A DNA stretch of 9,694 nt from an uncultured Eubacteriales bacterium (GTDB lineage Bacteria > Bacillota > Clostridia > Lachnospirales > Anaerotignaceae): positions 1 through 9,694 of the forward strand of contig URLB01000081.1 of NCBI GenBank assembly GCA_900548595.1. Reading direction: 5' to 3'. A program made the position numbers and the translations under genes. Positions 6,644 through 9,694 of this stretch are shown here, piece after piece (within the stretch, counting starts at the first letter, position 1; each line of letters begins with the position of its first letter). The notes under the pieces are model-generated. The model was not told the origin of the DNA. It saw only the letters and a program-made list of their open reading frames with translations, and did not search any database.

Positions 6644-8437
6644 ATGGGATTTTTTAATGTTTTGGGTCTTATATCATTAATAGCCGTACCGGCAGTCATA
6701 ATTCTCCATATGCTGAAACGCAAACAAAAAGACGTACATATACCAAGTACGTTTTTGTGGGAAAGGGCAGCTGATACAAGTGTACAATCTAAACCTTGGC
6801 AAAAGCTGAAAAAAAGTATTCCTCTGATTTTGCAGATTGTAGCCGTAACATCATTAGGTCTTGCTGCATCAAGACCTTATATTTCAGCATTTGGAAAGGC
6901 ATATAATTATGTAGTCGTAATTGATGCTTCCGCAAGTATGTCTGCGGAGGATATGGGACAAACACGTCTGGAATATGCTAAGGAACGCGCAGAAAAATTA
7001 ATAAAATCAGCGTCGGCTATGAGTAATATAACAGTAATTACCGCTTGTGATAACCCATACATTGCCTATGGACCGGGAAATGATAAAGGAGAGGCGTTAT
7101 CTGTTGTTAAATCTGTAAGACAAACCTACGGAGGAATCGATAAAGACACGCTTAACGGTATTATAGCTTCTGAGGCAGCTAAGACTTCGGCAGGAGTATA
7201 TATTTTTACAGACGATAAGAACTGTGTTGATGAATTGGACGCAAATATATTTTATGCAGGTAAAAATACTGAAAACTGTGCTATAACTTTGGCTTCGGCA
7301 TCGGAAGGGAATGTGTTGGTAAATGTAAGAAACTTCGGAACGGCCGAGGCTTATAAAACCGTAACTGTATTTGACGGGAATATGGCTCTGGCTGTAAGAG
7401 ATATAACAATACAGCCCGATACCGAGAAAAGTATTATTTTTGAAGATATTTATAATAACAATGCGGAAATTACAGTGTCATTAACACCTGAGGATATAAT
7501 GCCGATAGATGACACATTTTATCTTGCGGTCAATATGGCAAAGACTGAAAAAATATTATTGGTTACAGACAACAATACATTTTTAGAAAATGCACTGAAA
7601 TTGACTGAGGGAACAGAAGTATACAAAATGACTGCTGACACAATGGAAAGTTCTGATGTATCGGGATATGATTTATACATATTTGATGGTACTACACCTA
7701 ATAATTTACCTAATGACGGAAATATATTTATGATTAATCCTCCTGAGGATAATGGGTTGGTTAATGTAAAAGGAACAAAGCAGTTAAACTGTTATTCCGA
7801 GGGAAACAGTGAACTCGTATCGGGGAACACTTTAAGCTTTATAATATCAGAAGCCAAGGAAGTTGAAAGACCGTCATGGGCTGTAACGGAGAGCCAAGCT
7901 GATGGAACGCCGCTGATTATTAGGGGAGAAAATAACGGTCAGAAAATATGTATATTTACATTTGATATACATAATTCGGATTTACCGCTTCTTAAAGAAT
8001 TTCCTATTATGATTTATAACCTTACCGATTGGTTTTTACCAAATCGAAGTGGAATACAGACAGGAATACACTGCGGAGAAAAACTTGATATAAATGCTTC
8101 GGCAGATATAGAACAAATAATTATTGTAAATACACTTGGAGAAGAAAGAATATTGTTGCCTCCTTTTAAAGACGCAGATTATTCCGATACGTCAGAACCG
8201 GGGTTTTATAGTATTAAAGCAGAAAAAATTGATGGAAACGAAGACCAAAATATCATGGCTGTAAATGTCAAGACTGACGGAGAGTCTCAGCTTAATGCCA
8301 TGTTTGGTCAGGATGAAACCGGAAATGTCGGCACCGTGGGTAAAGGTGGATCCGGAATTATGGAATTACTTATAATAACGGCAATATTGGCTTTGGTTGC
8401 AGAATGGTGGGTGAAATATCGTGGAAATAAACATTGA
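6644..8437 (+). CDS. BatA-type VWA domain membrane protein
   Basis: The 597-aa product opens with the BatA/aerotolerance-regulator N-terminal domain: a helix (4-22), the basic MLKRKQKDVHIPSTFLWE stretch, and a second helix (about 56-76). A von Willebrand factor A domain follows, with an intact metal-ion-dependent adhesion site: Asp94-x-Ser96-x-Ser98 (VIDASASM), Thr169 and Asp190 (FTDD). Next come a beta-sandwich (about 211-295) and a GATase-like Rossmann domain (about 302-466) with KILLVTDNN and the family-typical FDIHNSDLPLLKEFPIMIYNLTDW. A further beta domain and a C-terminal helix (571-591) complete it. BatA-like proteins are membrane proteins whose VWA domain mediates metal-dependent protein assembly, often with MoxR ATPases. 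The VWA and GATase domains probably face outward between helices 2 and 3. AGGAG (6633-6637) sits 6 bases before the ATG, and the 3' end contains the start of the next gene. Confidence 0.93.
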   Translation: MGFFNVLGLISLIAVPAVIILHMLKRKQKDVHIPSTFLWERAADTSVQSKPWQKLKKSIPLILQIVAVTSLGLAASRPYISAFGKAYNYVVVIDASASMSAEDMGQTRLEYAKERAEKLIKSASAMSNITVITACDNPYIAYGPGNDKGEALSVVKSVRQTYGGIDKDTLNGIIASEAAKTSAGVYIFTDDKNCVDELDANIFYAGKNTENCAITLASASEGNVLVNVRNFGTAEAYKTVTVFDGNMALAVRDITIQPDTEKSIIFEDIYNNNAEITVSLTPEDIMPIDDTFYLAVNMAKTEKILLVTDNNTFLENALKLTEGTEVYKMTADTMESSDVSGYDLYIFDGTTPNNLPNDGNIFMINPPEDNGLVNVKGTKQLNCYSEGNSELVSGNTLSFIISEAKEVERPSWAVTESQADGTPLIIRGENNGQKICIFTFDIHNSDLPLLKEFPIMIYNLTDWFLPNRSGIQTGIHCGEKLDINASADIEQIIIVNTLGEERILLPPFKDADYSDTSEPGFYSIKAEKIDGNEDQNIMAVNVKTDGESQLNAMFGQDETGNVGTVGKGGSGIMELLIITAILALVAEWWVKYRGNKH

Positions 8438-9694
8438 TAAAATTTATTTGCTCATCTTAATTCCCGTTATTATAGCTGTATTTATATTTTTTAAGAAAAA
8501 ATATATTAAAAGTGATAGATATATAAATACAAGTTCTTTTATACGCATAATAACTGTTATAACGCTTATATTATCTCTGTCAGGCGTTTCTGTAACAGAT
8601 AAAGCAAGAGATAATACTACATTATTTATGGCAGATATTTCTGACAGTACAAAAAATTCGACATCGAAAATTGCGGAGTTTATAGACTCAGCTCAACAAG
8701 AAAAGAGAAACGGGGATAAAACGGCTGTGTCGGTATTCGGCGGCAGGGCGGTTACAACTGTTTTGCCTACCGATGAATATGTTAATGTCAACTTAGATAC
8801 AGCCTCTGTCGAAAAAGAAAATACAAATATTGAATCTGCAATTAAACAGGCTATGTCTGTTTTTGAAGAGGATACGAAGAAAAGACTCGTACTGATAACT
8901 GATGGTTCGGAGACAAAAGGCGACGCAGTTTCCATAAGAAATATGCTTAAAAACGAAAACATCCAGACACTTATATATGATGTAAGCGGTAATGTCAAAC
9001 AAGAGGCGGGAATAAGAGAAATCGCTTTACCACAGTATGTCAATATTAACATGGAGTATGACGTTAATGTTATAGTTGATTCAATAGGTTCTCAGAAAGC
9101 TAATCTTCGCCTTTACAGAGGAACGTCTTTAGTTTTAAACGAACAAGTTAATTTGAGAGATGGTGAAAACAGGTATGTTTTTACTGATAAGGCTGAAAAA
9201 GGCGGCGGAATAACATACCATGCGGAAATTGTGCCTGAAAACGATAATTTTTATCAGAACAATTCTGTTTATGGATACTGTTATGCTGAAAATCTTCCGT
9301 CAGTATTGGTGATAGGAAAAGGCGAAAGTGCGGAAAATATGAAAAGGTTGTTAGAATCTGCACAACTTAATGTTGAAAGTGTTTCTCCTACGGATGCACC
9401 TGTATCATATGATTCGCTTATAGCATATGACAGTATTGTTTTAGCAGATGTTGCTTATGATGAATTGAGCGAAGAGTTTATCTTGGCAACAGACAGCTTT
9501 GTTAAATATGCCGGAGGAGGTCTTATTACAGTTGGTGGGGAAAATTCGTACGGTCCGGGAGGATATGCAGATACGCCTCTTGAAGAAATACTTCCTGTTG
9601 ATATGGAGATAAAAACCCAATCTGAAAATCCGGATTTAGCAATGATAATGGTAATAGATAAGTCGGGAAGTATGGATGTAGGTTCTCAAGGTCT
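8421..9694 (+). CDS. Dual-VWA, GATase-like membrane protein (3' end beyond window)
   Basis: An open frame runs 424 codons to the right edge without a stop. The start is GTG at 8421, overlapping the previous gene by 17 bases: an in-frame TGA at 8412 rules out any earlier start, and GGTGGG (8406-8411) lies at suitable spacing. Two N-terminal helices (about 5-24 and 42-60) precede a first VWA domain (about 67-190) with Asp72-x-Ser74-x-Ser76 (DISDS), Thr135 and Asp161 (ITDGSE). A beta-sandwich (about 200-290) and a GATase-like domain (about 292-395, GGGLITVGGENSYGPGGY) follow. A second VWA domain then begins with the canonical VIDKSGSM (Asp413, Ser415, Ser417) and is cut off. Large Firmicutes VWA/GATase-like proteins of this kind usually run several hundred residues further and sit beside BatA-type genes. 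It probably works with gene 5 outside the membrane; the target is unknown. Confidence 0.9.
   Translation, partial: MEINIDKIYLLILIPVIIAVFIFFKKKYIKSDRYINTSSFIRIITVITLILSLSGVSVTDKARDNTTLFMADISDSTKNSTSKIAEFIDSAQQEKRNGDKTAVSVFGGRAVTTVLPTDEYVNVNLDTASVEKENTNIESAIKQAMSVFEEDTKKRLVLITDGSETKGDAVSIRNMLKNENIQTLIYDVSGNVKQEAGIREIALPQYVNINMEYDVNVIVDSIGSQKANLRLYRGTSLVLNEQVNLRDGENRYVFTDKAEKGGGITYHAEIVPENDNFYQNNSVYGYCYAENLPSVLVIGKGESAENMKRLLESAQLNVESVSPTDAPVSYDSLIAYDSIVLADVAYDELSEEFILATDSFVKYAGGGLITVGGENSYGPGGYADTPLEEILPVDMEIKTQSENPDLAMIMVIDKSGSMDVGSQG

Noticed and set aside
8693..9363. Minus-strand open frames opposite the terminal VWA gene
   Set aside because: The plus-strand frame has two recognisable VWA metal sites and a continuous reading frame, so these are antisense shadows.

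Overview
This AT-rich window looks chromosomal and comes from a low-GC Gram-positive bacterium, most likely an anaerobic Clostridia lineage. The basis is inference from composition (ATA and AGA are common codons), strong Shine-Dalgarno sites before nearly every gene, and an IscR-type Rrf2 regulator with a cysteine triad. No mobile element, RNA gene or CRISPR array is visible.

Layout. Positions 1-343 (minus strand) hold most of an Rrf2/IscR-like regulator whose C-terminus leaves the window. Positions 344-733 are a non-coding divergent spacer. It contains a good sigma-A promoter for the regulator, two dyads over that promoter, and a weaker candidate promoter for the rightward genes. From 734 to the right edge, six genes lie on the plus strand, tightly packed or overlapping, and look like one operon: (1) an 845-aa membrane protein with a GATase-like domain; (2) an ABC-transporter ATPase; (3) its six-helix ABC-2 permease; (4) a 518-aa membrane/coiled-coil protein with a Gly-rich linker; (5) a 597-aa BatA-type VWA protein; (6) the first 424 codons of a second VWA protein, which starts at a GTG inside gene 5 and has two VWA domains flanking a GATase-like domain.

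How the genes may work together (inference). The ATPase and permease form a drug/Na+-exporter-like ABC-2 transporter. The 845-aa protein, encoded immediately upstream, may be its extracytoplasmic accessory subunit, loosely comparable to GldG beside GldA/GldF. The VWA proteins resemble the Bat (aerotolerance) and MoxR-associated families, in which metal-dependent VWA domains assemble envelope complexes. Genes 1, 5 and 6 each seem to combine a beta-sandwich with a GATase-like Rossmann domain, mostly placed outside the membrane. This suggests one envelope machine combining an ABC transporter with a VWA scaffold. The usual MoxR AAA+ ATPase and DUF58 genes are not in the window. The system's function cannot be read from the sequence. 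Comparable gene clusters occur in Firmicutes, so the gene families are known even though the process they serve is not.
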